Shown one piece after another: positions 12,701 to 18,600 of a DNA stretch of 22,371 nucleotides. A model generated the notes under the pieces. It saw only the letters and a list, made by a program, of their open reading frames with translations. It had not been told where the DNA came from and did not search any database. The first letter of the stretch is position 1. Each line of letters opens with the position of its first letter. The stretch comes from Phallusia fumigata (taxonomy: Eukaryota; Chordata; Ascidiacea; Phlebobranchia; Ascidiidae), in the NCBI GenBank assembly GCA_008931825.1, contig QXVZ01031814.1:1-22371 (forward strand), given 5' to 3'. The translations under genes and the position numbers were made by a program.

Positions 12701-14536
12701 TAGACAAATAATTCGTTCGTTAGTTATGGAATCAACATGCAACATTTGTGTATCAGGTTACAACATCCAATGGCAGTCACAATTTACAAGATTTTAAGGC
12801 AAAATCGTTTTCGGGTGTGCCAATGTCATTACTGGTTTAAATTTTAAAAACAGAATTTCAATAGCGGTTTGTGCATGATTTAGTTTGTCACGAGTTTGTC
12901 AGTTAAAACACATCTTGAGTTAACCGGATTCGAATGGGCTGGTTTTGACGGCACCACCCTTTTTTAAGATTAAATGTTAGGTTTACTAAACAGTTGATGA
13001 TTTTACTATGTTCATTGTTCTTAGGTGAGCCGCTTGTATCACGTGTAACTTTTTTTACTTTTTAGATAAATTTTATTTTATTTTGATCAAAAGTGAAAAT
13101 GCAAAAGAATTACCATGTAGCAATTACATTTCATCACAAACAAATTACTCTGATGATAATCCATACCCAGGGATAATGGGTGAAACGTGGCCAAAAGATA
13201 TAACTACTACATATAAATTTTCTGGCTAGTATGTTTTAAGGCTTCTTTGAGGTTAGATTTGCAAAATGCAATCAATGAGATTTGACCTAAAGTACTTGTC
13301 GCATAAAATCTTTACTCCACTTTCTTTTCTAGTAGTGTTGTAGTTACCTGTCACATTGGAATCAACATTTTGTGCAAATTGCTTGCATGTAACGTTGCCT
13401 CGCCGAACTTCGTCAGTAATACCTTCCTCTGCTGCAAAACTCTGCAGTATAATACGGTATTACTTGAAATGAGGCCTTGTAATGGGTATAAGCAGTTTTT
13501 AATGTGTGGCTTATTTATGATAAGGGGAATTTGGGGAGCCAAAAGGGTTTTAAATGGTACTGCAAATGGTTTCATCATTGTCTGCAAAAAAACACCTTGT
13601 TACTCGCCTTTTACCATGTGTATGCAAACAAGTCAAATTGTGTTTTATGTGGATTTTCCGAATTTGTGCAGAGACTATAAAATAATTTTGAAAAAAGGAC
13701 ATAACCCACTGTCAAAGGCATTTTCTATATCCCAGCCAAAAATTGCATCAAGTCCTTCATTCGACAAGCCCTAATTCAAAGCATTGCATCAAAATTAGGC
13801 TAAACAAAAATCCCCTGTTTGGGACGAATGTTTGGTTTGGGCCGAAAAAAGTGAGCTGAAATTGCTTTTGGCAGAATGAAACTTTAACATTTGCATTTCA
13901 TTAAGAGCTTCAAACGTCTTGACTTCAATTGTCTTAAATCAAGCCTTCAAGTCATTATATGTCTATCATAGNATCCTGACAAGTTTGGGCCCTTTGGACA
14001 GTTCACACCAAAAATGATGATCCGTAAGATTCCATAATGCCTGTGCAAGATCTGCAAAGTGCTGTACACTGCACCTCTGAGATATTCTGGGTGTTGTGAT
14101 TTGTGCATTCTTGCACATCTGGACTTGGCAATCAATTTTTTAAATCACAACTAGTGAACAGAAATAGCCTAAAATGTTACCTTTCGTATGGCCTGAGTGT
14201 CTATTTCACTTGTGCGATGCATGTTCCTGCTGCATCACTGCATGTGGAAAATTAATAGTAAACCACACTAAATCTGCAGGTTGGGATAAAATTATGCAAA
14301 ATGATGAATTAAGAATGACATTTAACTAACAAAGTTGTCATTTTACAAACGCACCCCGTCAAAATTGTTTTTCAATTTACCCTAAGATTGCAACTGTAAT
14401 CCAACTAAGATTTTTAAAAAGGGGAAACAGGACGGGTCCGTAAAACCATTGCTTACTTTAAGACAAAAATTTAATTTAACGTTTGCAATAACTTTAAACA
14501 GTGTAAAAAACCCGCGTACCTTAACCATGGAAACAT
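650..14536 (-). CDS. Axonemal dynein heavy chain, 5' half (partial, 21 exons)
   Basis: This encodes the tail and early linker of an inner-arm-type axonemal dynein heavy chain, the ATPase motor that slides doublet microtubules in cilia. Joined exons: 14536-14520, 14226-14181, 13441-13348, 12687-12474, 12369-12270, 11387-11325, 11092-11007, 10251-10120, 9692-9581, 8597-8377, 8034-7827, 7103-6901, 6503-6296, 5541-5366, 4842-4695, 4047-3935, 3489-3327, 2865-2753, 2156-2024, 1351-1196, 787-650. All introns are GT-AG and every junction keeps phase, giving 948 residues. Family marks are LRKLLWESNDEW (657-668), LEKGLP (702-707), QRHWEEI (739-745), GSRYVGPIK (842-850), CQRNWLYLE (873-881) and RPNALRAAT (917-925). 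The linker looks closest to DNAH6/DNAH14, but I cannot choose between paralogues. Reaching GPIK by residue 850 implies a short stem, as in DNAH3/6/7/12. Motor, stalk and C-terminus lie beyond the window. Apart from the repeats listed separately, the introns show nothing recognisable. Confidence 0.85.
905..912. promoter_or_regulatory. CRE palindrome TGACGTCA
   Basis: A perfect 8-bp CREB/ATF-type site lies in a dynein intron, within AGTGACGTCACG. It is one of five exact copies in the window. Regulatory use is not shown. Confidence 0.25.
1196..1351 (-). CDS. Dynein heavy chain exon 20 (linker)
   Basis: This 156-nt exon has phase 0 at both ends and encodes residues 851-902. It holds LDEWMKCQRNWLYLE (867-881) and DIQRQLPTEA (888-897), a hallmark block of the axonemal dynein linker. 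The donor is CAG/GTTACC. Two acceptors are possible: CGTAG before GTTCAG (used here) or TTCAG six nt further on, which would remove two residues. Confidence 0.88.
1880..1895. repeat. Small AT hairpin
   Basis: AGATATA and TATATCT form 7-bp arms around a 2-nt spacer in a dynein intron. It may be chance in AT-rich DNA. Confidence 0.3.
2024..2156 (-). CDS. Dynein heavy chain exon 19 (linker)
   Basis: This 133-nt exon encodes residues 807-850, entering after a codon split 2+1 and leaving in phase 0. It contains an ADEIWNQLEES block and GSRYVGPIK, matching the family position where the sequence reads roughly (S/G)SR(Y/F)(V/L)GP. The acceptor is CATTAG/AATGG and the donor AAG/GTATTT. Confidence 0.87.
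2483..2494. repeat. 12-bp perfect palindrome GGGTACGTACCC
   Basis: A perfect palindrome lies in the intron between dynein exons 18 and 19. A half-copy, GGGTACG, occurs just before it at 2461-2467. No function is assigned. Confidence 0.4.
2753..2865 (-). CDS. Dynein heavy chain exon 18 (linker)
   Basis: This 113-nt exon encodes residues 769-805 plus two bases of codon 806. It holds ISTRATNES and a following amphipathic helix (LNKLIQLWHATDF), corresponding to the family segment (I)S.(Q/E)A..E..LE..L.K....W....F. The acceptor is GCTGTAG/TTG and the donor CAA/GTATGT. Confidence 0.85.
2940..3300 (+). repeat. Purine-rich tract split by an inverted-repeat element
   Basis: The plus strand is dominated by A and G at about 2945-3045 and again at about 3176-3300. 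The dynein transcript therefore carries long C/U-rich runs in this intron. The 112-bp inverted-repeat element at 3065-3176 sits between the two halves. Confidence 0.5.
3065..3176. mobile_element. MITE-like 112-bp element with 24-bp terminal inverted repeats
   Basis: The arms at 3065-3088 and 3153-3176 are inverted copies matching at 22 of 24 positions; the inner 16 bp (TATAAGGTCTCATCAG) are exact. The interior has a smaller palindrome, GGCTAG/TC/TAGCC-like, around 3118-3131. No open frame is present, so it could only be non-autonomous. No clear target duplication is visible; TTG occurs on both flanks, which is weak. It lies in the intron between dynein exons 17 and 18. An isolated match to one arm is found at 6197-6212. 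Confidence 0.6.
3327..3489 (-). CDS. Dynein heavy chain exon 17 (DHC_N2 start)
   Basis: This 163-nt exon completes codon 714 and encodes residues 715-768. It holds ALRNTCLKQRHWEEI (731-745) and LTLGDLLKW (759-767), the classical linker block 'LRNP.LK.RHW..I...L' followed by 'LTL..L'. The acceptor is ATTAAG/GTTAAAG; the donor is AGG/GTAGGT. Confidence 0.9.
3921..3928. promoter_or_regulatory. CRE palindrome TGACGTCA
   Basis: A perfect 8-bp CREB/ATF-type site lies just downstream of the exon 16 donor on the transcript. It is one of five exact copies in the window. Confidence 0.25.
3935..4047 (-). CDS. Dynein heavy chain exon 16
   Basis: This 113-nt exon encodes residues 677-713 plus two bases of codon 714. 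It contains MLEKGLPRNDLVP, matching the conserved '.LEKGLP.N.VVP.L' block just before the LRN/RHW segment. The acceptor is GGTTCAG/GAA and the donor CAAA/GTATGT. Confidence 0.9.
4695..4842 (-). CDS. Dynein heavy chain exon 15 (linker entry)
   Basis: This 148-nt exon completes codon 627 and encodes residues 628-676. LRKLLWESNDEWAKLHAEW (657-675) is the signature of the start of DHC_N2, where most heavy chains read 'L..KLLW.S..EW..L...W'. The acceptor is CGTTTTAG/TGAAG; the donor is ACG/GTAGGC. The frame stays open some way upstream of the acceptor, but only this join keeps phase with exon 14. Confidence 0.88.
5147..5208. repeat. Interleaved inverted repeats (pseudoknot-capable)
   Basis: Two perfect inverted repeats overlap in the order A-B-A'-B'. 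A is TGGTAAGGTGTG (5147-5158) and A' is at 5187-5198. B is ATGCCAATTC (5167-5176) and B' is at 5199-5208. The two stems cross, as in an H-type pseudoknot, and A' and B' are directly adjacent. It lies in the intron between dynein exons 14 and 15. Confidence 0.6.
5366..5541 (-). CDS. Dynein heavy chain exon 14
   Basis: This 176-nt exon encodes residues 569-626 plus two bases of codon 627. The predicted chain is helical (SVVVLETIKMLSEEAETLS) and then reads ARSYANYQDRFG. That resembles the 'A..Y..YQ..F' segment that precedes the LLW block in dynein tails. The acceptor is TTGCAAG/GTG; the donor is CAGT/GTAAGT. Confidence 0.82.
5957..6002 (+). repeat. 18-bp direct repeat, two copies
   Basis: CTATCTGTGCATGGTAAA occurs at 5957-5974 and again at 5985-6002, with a 28-bp period. 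It lies in the intron between dynein exons 13 and 14. Confidence 0.6.
6197..6212. repeat. Isolated partial match to an arm of the 3065-3176 element
   Basis: TGAGCCTTATAGGTC differs from the corresponding part of the right arm (TGAGACCTTATAGGTC) by one missing base. No partner arm is found nearby. It may be a solo relic of the same family, or chance. Confidence 0.3.
6296..6503 (-). CDS. Dynein heavy chain exon 13 (tail)
   Basis: This 208-nt exon completes codon 499 and encodes residues 500-568. It reads LFTIIKEYGVWMDPEALAVF, then VPTFQHLKSAILFREAKKDD. The family pattern here is 'LY.L...Y.V..P.ED.AV...L.P....L..A....'. The acceptor is TTTTCAG/GCTG and the donor AAG/GTTAAA. Confidence 0.87.
6901..7103 (-). 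CDS. Dynein heavy chain exon 12 (tail)
   Basis: This 203-nt exon encodes residues 432-498 plus two bases of codon 499. It begins VVIDATHRWLPIITSRHNE and continues with NPETVEQFVEHLTFLA, matching the family segment where '..T.EE..E.L.FL..I' precedes the next helix. The acceptor is GGAAAG/GTTGTC and the donor CTAG/GTGTTT. Confidence 0.85.
7827..8034 (-). CDS. Dynein heavy chain exon 11 (tail)
   Basis: This 208-nt exon completes codon 362 and encodes residues 363-431. It contains EWGPDEFASVLFRHTEMTREMHGM and KRVAMFHVDAKDF. The latter matches the conserved '.G...VD...L' element of heavy-chain tails. The acceptor is CCTACAG/GTTTTG; the donor is CAG/GTTGTT. Confidence 0.83.
8377..8597 (-). CDS. 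Dynein heavy chain exon 10 (tail)
   Basis: This 221-nt exon encodes residues 289-361 plus two bases of codon 362. It has an acidic first half (CSSDDLCDFVQPPAFD) and a helical second half (EKVEHLLENVELAVADAAQYSTEY). The helix aligns in position and character with the 'V..I...I...F......' helix of DNAH6-like tails. The acceptor is TCGCAG/GTC and the donor AAA/GTGGGT. Confidence 0.8.
8598..9580. other. Large dynein intron (exons 9-10)
   Basis: This 983-nt intron is the longest complete one in the gene. It carries the tRNA-like relic at 8715-8775 and, near 9081, an isolated A-box-like GGCCGAGTGG without a partner B box. Nothing else is recognised, on either strand. Confidence 0.5.
8715..8775 (+). 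repeat. tRNA-like SINE relic
   Basis: GGGTTCTAATCCCG (8756-8769) is a strong B box. The stretch before it (TTCGCAAGGTTGA) resembles the T-arm approach of tRNA-derived SINEs. The A-box region is degenerate. It lies in an intron, opposite to the dynein transcript. Confidence 0.5.
9581..9692 (-). CDS. Dynein heavy chain exon 9 (tail)
   Basis: This 112-nt exon completes codon 251 and encodes residues 252-288. It includes PEFMSAIQSLVDGFEAVLTE, matching the family pattern of 'P....F...I...I......' after a variable linker. The acceptor is TTTTCAG/CGAAC and the donor GAG/GTAAGT. Confidence 0.8.
10120..10251 (-). CDS. Dynein heavy chain exon 8 (Ser-rich acidic segment with two RRxS motifs)
   Basis: This 132-nt exon completes codon 207 and encodes residues 208-250 plus two bases of codon 251. 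It reads SLRRGSVV near the start, then an acidic serine cluster (SVESDSDDFDSE, 230-241), then SRRQSIV at the end. RRGS (210-213) and RRQS (245-248) fit the protein kinase A consensus RRxS. The segment is low-complexity and probably a disordered loop within the tail. A donor five nt earlier (ATA/GTAAGG) is possible; AG/GTAAGA keeps the frame. Confidence 0.75.
10359..10380. repeat. 8-bp hairpin
   Basis: TTTATGCC and GGCATAAA are perfect arms around a 6-nt loop, in the intron between dynein exons 7 and 8. No function is assigned. Confidence 0.4.
11007..11092 (-). CDS. Dynein heavy chain exon 7 (tail)
   Basis: This 86-nt exon encodes residues 179-206 plus two bases of codon 207. It continues the 'PPIFT' motif of exon 6 with VRLVLEVYD, where the family has a short hydrophobic strand ('P.F...L.L'). 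It then becomes Ser/Thr-rich (SSASTTST) and basic (KKRL), entering the variable segment of exon 8. The acceptor is TTGCAG/GTAAG; the donor is TAT/GTAAGT. Confidence 0.75.
11325..11387 (-). CDS. Dynein heavy chain exon 6 (tail)
   Basis: This 63-nt, phase 0/0 exon encodes residues 158-178: a polar, lysine-rich start (GTGDGSNKKQK), then FSPPIFT. Acceptor (TTTAG/GGC) and donor (ACT/GTAAGT) are clear. Support comes from phase continuity and the PPIF(T)-VRLVLE match across the junction to exon 7. Confidence 0.73.
11505..11588 (-). repeat. tRNA-derived SINE with duplicated tail unit
   Basis: On the minus strand, GATGGCCAAGTGGTTAGCG is an almost ideal tRNA A box. The ends CGAGA (11588-11584) and TCTCG (11530-11526) pair like an acceptor stem; the B box is eroded. 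The body is followed by two tandem 11-bp units (TTTTTATCCTC on the plus strand, 11505-11526), as often seen at SINE tails. It lies in the intron between dynein exons 5 and 6. Confidence 0.65.
11904..11911. promoter_or_regulatory. CRE palindrome TGACGTCA
   Basis: A perfect 8-bp site sits in the context AGTGACGTCAG within a dynein intron. Use is not shown. Confidence 0.25.
12270..12369 (-). CDS. Dynein heavy chain exon 5 (tail)
   Basis: This 100-nt exon completes codon 124 and encodes residues 125-157. It is polar, with charged and proline-containing stretches (RETTNPKPITDDDNS). The acceptor TTTTTTCAG/GTAT and donor CTG/GTGAGT are strong. It is assigned by phase and position; no strongly conserved motif is seen. 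Confidence 0.7.
12474..12687 (-). CDS. Dynein heavy chain exon 4 (DHC_N1-like tail helices)
   Basis: This 214-nt exon completes codon 53 and encodes residues 54-123. QWRKTLSRLGNFLHLLDDI and the following helix match the family pattern '.....L..L..F..L.D......L..L...S...LL..L', seen in the tails of DNAH6-like chains. The acceptor is ATCGCAG/ATAC and the donor ATT/GTAAGT. The frame stays open for some 60 nt upstream, but the phase-1 entry joins exactly to exon 3. Confidence 0.8.
13348..13441 (-). CDS. Dynein heavy chain exon 3 (probable)
   Basis: This 94-nt exon encodes residues 22-52 plus one base of codon 53. It starts SFAAEEGITDEVRRGN. The acceptor ATACTGCAG/AGT and donor ACAG/GTAACT are good, and the phase-1 exit fits exon 4. 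The sequence is too variable for recognition by motif alone. Confidence 0.65.
13442..14180. other. Dynein intron 2, with an assembly N
   Basis: This 739-nt intron includes the ambiguous base at 13972. On the minus strand a frame at 13947-14135 stays open for 62 codons across the N, with no family match seen and no matching splice sites. TGTGCA/TGCACA is a minor hairpin near 14100. Nothing else is recognised. Confidence 0.4.
14181..14226 (-). CDS. Dynein heavy chain exon 2 (candidate mini-exon)
   Basis: This 46-nt candidate completes codon 6 and encodes residues 7-21 (NMHRTSEIDTQAIRK). The acceptor is GCAGCAG/GAAC and the donor AAAG/GTAACA. Its phase-0 exit fits exon 3. An in-frame TGA lies just upstream in the intron, so if exon 1 is wrong, translation could start at the ATG at 14222-14220. 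Confidence 0.5.
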
Positions 14537-14561
14537 CTCAAGACCAACTGAAAGAATGGCG
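14520..14561 (-). CDS. Dynein heavy chain exon 1 (candidate; start codon at 14536)
   Basis: This is a 42-nt candidate exon with acceptor CCACTTGCAG/CGCC and donor TTAAG/GTACGC. The ATG at 14536-14534 has G at position -3 and opens MFPWLR, which joins exon 2 in frame. An acceptor directly upstream of a first coding exon means either an upstream non-coding exon or, if this is a tunicate, a trans-spliced leader site. Upstream coding exons cannot be excluded, because the frame is also open before the ATG. Confidence 0.42.
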
Positions 14562-15550
14562 CTGCAAGTGGAAGAGGTTACAATCAAAGACCATAGAAAT
14601 TCTCATGCGACAACTTGTGTTTTAATAAAAACCTTTGGTCTCAATGGGTGATGGTTTTGTTATGCAAACTTAAGCCTTTACTACGGAAGGCCGAGTGGTA
14701 CGGTACTTGGAAAAAATGAACAGAAGGTACGTCCATAGATAACTTAGCTAGTAAGTTATCTAGCAACCAGGCACGTCACGTGGTGCGCATCAACTCAATA
14801 CGTACCTTACCGTATACCGTATAGCCGTCCTTGGTTGTACATATGCATAGACACCAACAAAACTCTTTGAACAGACAAAGAAATTTTAGTTTGCAGTTTT
14901 ACTTGACGTGGGTTCATTAAAAACCTACGTACGTGTGCACTGTCGTTATTGGTCTTAATCTGTTGTAAGATTGCAAAAGATCACACAGACCTGGCGGAAT
15001 AGCCTGCGACCAAGTTAAACCCGAAGGTTTTGCTGGACAAATGAATTCTGCCTAAATGGACACAATTTTTGTGACTTTTGGCCTCTTTTGCATGGTTCCC
15101 AAAAACGCATTTTTTCCACAGATATTTTGGTCCAAAACATGCATGCTCCTTTTCGGACTGAAAACAGAGCATGACTTTTATGCCATGTTTAATACAAGCA
15201 TCATAAGTCTCAAAATGAAAGATTTTACTGTTTACACTAGCATCAAACATGTTGCAGTCGAGTACTAATTAAACCAATAAATAAACTACTTGCACACATG
15301 TAAAGAAAATCTACATGAAGACACAAACTGATGACAAATTTACAAAAAAAAAAACTACAAAACCAATAAAGTATGGTATTTGTACAATAACTTTGCCTTT
15401 GCATCAAACTTGCCTTAAAATTCATAACAAATGTGGGCAAGCAAAATACAGTGTAAAAATGCCTTCTTTGTGTTGTTAATGCTGTTGTTTTCATGTGAAC
15501 CCGGGCACCATTAGGACTTATCACCACTAAACACAACGACAATGAAAGCT
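14562..15550. other. Intergenic region between FARSB and the dynein gene
   Basis: This 989-nt stretch holds the FARSB 3' UTR and presumably the dynein promoter. A plausible FARSB poly(A) signal on the minus strand is ATTAAA (15193-15188); no clear AATAAA was found on that strand. Nested hairpins lie at 14724-14809. An A-box-like GGCCGAGTGG at about 14689 has no B box. Two minus-strand frames (15243-15542 and 14981-15250) are open but unrecognised and judged non-coding. Confidence 0.45.
14724..14809. repeat. Nested inverted repeats
   Basis: The inner hairpin has TAGATAACTTA (14736-14746) and its exact complement (14752-14762) around a 5-nt loop. Outside it, AAGGTACGT (about 14725-14733) is repeated inverted as ACGTACCTT (about 14800-14808). 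The arrangement suggests a small fold-back element upstream of the dynein gene. Confidence 0.5.
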
Positions 15551-15683
15551 TTATGTATAGAATGCTTCAAGATTAATTTCCAGCGCTGCAGCTGGACACA
15601 CAAGGTCAAAGTTGGCAATAACATCTGGATGCAAGACACCCAGCTTCCCAATGGTTGTCTCTTTGTACATAATTTCAGCACAC
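15551..15683 (-). CDS. FARSB: FARSB exon 8 (C-terminus and stop)
   Basis: This 133-nt exon completes codon 556, encodes residues 557-599 and ends in TAA at 15553-15551. It contains [16 protein letters not shown] and ends [11 protein letters not shown], closely matching the family C-terminus ([10 protein letters not shown]... LEIN...F). The acceptor is TTTCTAG/GTG. Confidence 0.95.
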
Positions 15684-18600
15684 CTAGAAAGTAAACAACA
15701 TCGAAATAAAATTAGTAACAATGTTTAACCAAAAAACCTTATTGTCGCATTTTCCGTGTTACAGTAATTTTTAAAAGCTTCAAACTGTTGTAAAGCTGCA
15801 AACTTTAAAATACCAATAAACTCAAGAGAATAACAGTAACACAGCAGGCATATCTGTTGTAGGCTTATGTAAGCATTTCTGATTTGGCAAACTCTCCAGT
15901 AATTATAACATGCCAAACAAACATGTTTAAAAGCTGGTCTGGTTTTTACCTTCCAGGAAAGTAGGAAGCATCAGAGGTGGCTCTGATGTAATATCCTTCA
16001 GATTTAAGCTCATGGTTAATTGTTGCACACTTTACTTCCAATATTTGCATGACTCGATCCAACAGACCATGTATCACCTAAAAACAAAGTTTGTTCATAG
16101 CTATTTTAACATTTTTGTTGTTCATTTTTTTAATGAACACAAAGTGGCCTAAGCTCTAAATCAAAAACAGTATTTGCAATAGCAGTATAATGCAGTCAGG
16201 TATTTGTTGTAGGATAAAAATCAAATAATACACAACAATAAAGTTTAGAATGCGTGATTCTACTTGTCCGTTCTGTGACTTCGAGATAGGTAAGTACATA
16301 TAATTTGCACAAGTCCAGTTCAAAGGTCAACATACTTCAAATCCAGGTGTCTTGTTGTAATGTACAGCTGCAAGCATTCTTTTGTTTCTTGCACCAGTTT
16401 CAGCAGTTGGATCCTTGTGTACAACCTCTTGTATTTCAAAGAGTTTCATTGGAAGTGGCATTTTGCGATTGGATGCAACTGTCTTTAACAGTCCAGGTAA
16501 AAGGGATGTTCGTACCACCTTTTAAAACAATTTGTGTGATACAAAGTGCATTTTTGTGAAAAAAAAACAATTAAAAACGTTTAAAACTTCACTAAAATAA
16601 ACAAATCAGCTTCGAGCATTGCATTTGCTCCAGTCAAGGATTCAACTTAAGTCAAACTTTCTAGTAGATTTGACATGACTTAAGCCATTGCTGACAAGAA
16701 CTTAACTTGACTCAAGTCATCAAAAAAGTAAACTTCTTCCTGCATGAAGCAGTTTTTAAACCAAAAACTGTTATGCAGCTAAGGTACATTGATGAAAAAA
16801 AGCTGTTTTCATTGGTTCTGGTAAAATGCAGCAAATATTTTAAATCACAAGGAGATTGTCAATATTTATTTATTTGAACCTAGTTTATCATAATTACTTC
16901 GTTTTTACACGGCTGACTTTTATTCAGCAGTTGAAACTGAAACCTTTATTTGGGAACAGTTTAATTGAGCAAATAGAATTGGTACAATATACCAACACAG
17001 CTGGTATTTTAAGCAAAAAAGCATAATTCTATTGTGCTTGTACCAGCAAGAACAAAGCGGTTTAACCAAAATGGATTGTTTGTGTGGCTATTTAATGAAC
17101 TTACTTTCTGGACTTAAAACGTACCTGGAACTCCTGGGTAGCAGGGTTTGCAATTCTCACTGCCTTTGTCTCACTTTCGCCTCCAACCTGTCTCATCTTT
17201 TTTCCAACATCATCAACAGAACAAAGAGAGAATGTCAGAACTTCTGTGAAACCAGCAGATGCCAGTTCAACTCTCAGCCTTTCAGATATTTTCATTGCCA
17301 GCTGCTGCCCTCCAATGGTCATGGAACAAGGCAGAGTAAATTCGATGTTGTTGAAGCCGTAGGCAACCGCACAGTCCTCGATGATGTCACATGCATGAAT
17401 AACATCCGATCGAGTAGGTGGAATTGTCACCAATATTTTGCCAGTGCTTTTGTCAGTAACATCAGACCTGCAAGAAGCTTAACTGGTAAGCACTGTTTTG
17501 GTTGCCAAATTGGGCAAAGGTAGGCTGGGGCAAAATCGTTCTTTTATAGTAGTTTGCATCTACGATTAAAAATTAAAAAAAGCGAAAATTAGGGTCTGTA
17601 TAATCAACAAAGGAATGTGTGGCTAGACATGGAACGTTAATTATCTTTGGCAAGGACTTTAATATCATTGTTTTTGCCTGTGGGGAAAGTTGCCAAACAC
17701 TGGTTCAATACTACTATCCAATTTTCATAAGTTTGTTCTGTGGATAACCCATTTCACAAACAAACAAGTAACTTAAATTACTTTAGATACATCTTGGTGA
17801 GCAAATCAGCAATGTCATGAGCTGGTAAATTGATTCCAATCTTTTTGTTCATGTCATCAGCGTACACAACCTCCTGTCTGCAAACATATACAGTTTCAAT
17901 AGCACAATAGATATTTAGAGGCTTTCGTGTTTAGGTATTGTTTCCAGATGTTGCAGCTAAAGTTTCAATGGTGAATATCAACCCTAAACTGTAAGAGTAA
18001 ACCTTGGACAAACAAAAAGGTCATTGATGCCAGATCCGAACAAGAAACTTAATGAACCTGTATTTCAATTCAGGAGTTTCCATTTTCTTTCCATTATAAT
18101 ACTCCACGTCAACAGGTTCCACTGTAAATTGATCTTTGCAATAGCTGGAAAACATTGTGACAATTGTGTCCAAAGTCACCTTGACCTTGGTCAGATCTGT
18201 TGCCGTGATTTCAATGAAGACATTTTTGGTCGAGAGCTTGATTTTTGAATGATCGCCATTTATTATGGGTGGCATGGACAAGACAACTTTGTTTTTGTCA
18301 TAGATGACTGGATACACAGGGCTGTCTCGAATTATTGGCAAATAAAAGCGTAAGTGCGAGTCCTTCGAGTACATTTCCATAAGCTCCGGTGCTGTATGTC
18401 CCTCTTTTTGATTGAGGGCAACAAACTTGATATCTTCAGGGGGTTGTGCATCATAAGTGAAGGGTCCCTCTATTGTGTCCAAGTCATGGGTTCCGATTGA
18501 AACCAGGGACCGTTTGCGTCCAATGTTTTGATGCAGTTTATCCTATGTTGAGACATGCATAGATACTTAATACTGTAATCTGTAAACCACCCAGTACAAA

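Noticed and set aside
13370-13774. 134-codon plus-strand open frame
   Set aside because: It lies antisense to the probable dynein exon 3 and its intron, its composition looks random (Cys/Phe/Asn-rich), and no family is recognised.
14686-14708. A-box-like GGCCGAGTGGTACGG
   Set aside because: No B box follows at tRNA spacing, so neither a tRNA nor a SINE can be supported. The same holds for the similar GGCCGAGTGG near 9081.
14988-15000. Possible 13-nt micro-exon (CTATTCCGCCAG-like between AG and GT)
   Set aside because: It has splice-like ends only. It is too short to test by content and is not needed for phase.
14981-15250. 89-codon minus-strand open frame
   Set aside because: It is unrecognised and has no clear splice or start context. 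It could be a repeat fragment, but I cannot support a gene call.
15275-15369. AATAAA motifs on the plus strand
   Set aside because: They lie on the strand opposite to FARSB and no plus-strand gene ends here, so they are not poly(A) signals of a recognised gene.
15243-15542. 99-codon minus-strand open frame just after the FARSB stop
   Set aside because: It lies in the expected 3' UTR, is Cys/Phe-rich and low in complexity, and shows no family match.
17032-17523. 163-codon plus-strand open frame
   Set aside because: It is the antisense shadow of FARSB exon 5, whose minus-strand frame matches the B5 region closely.
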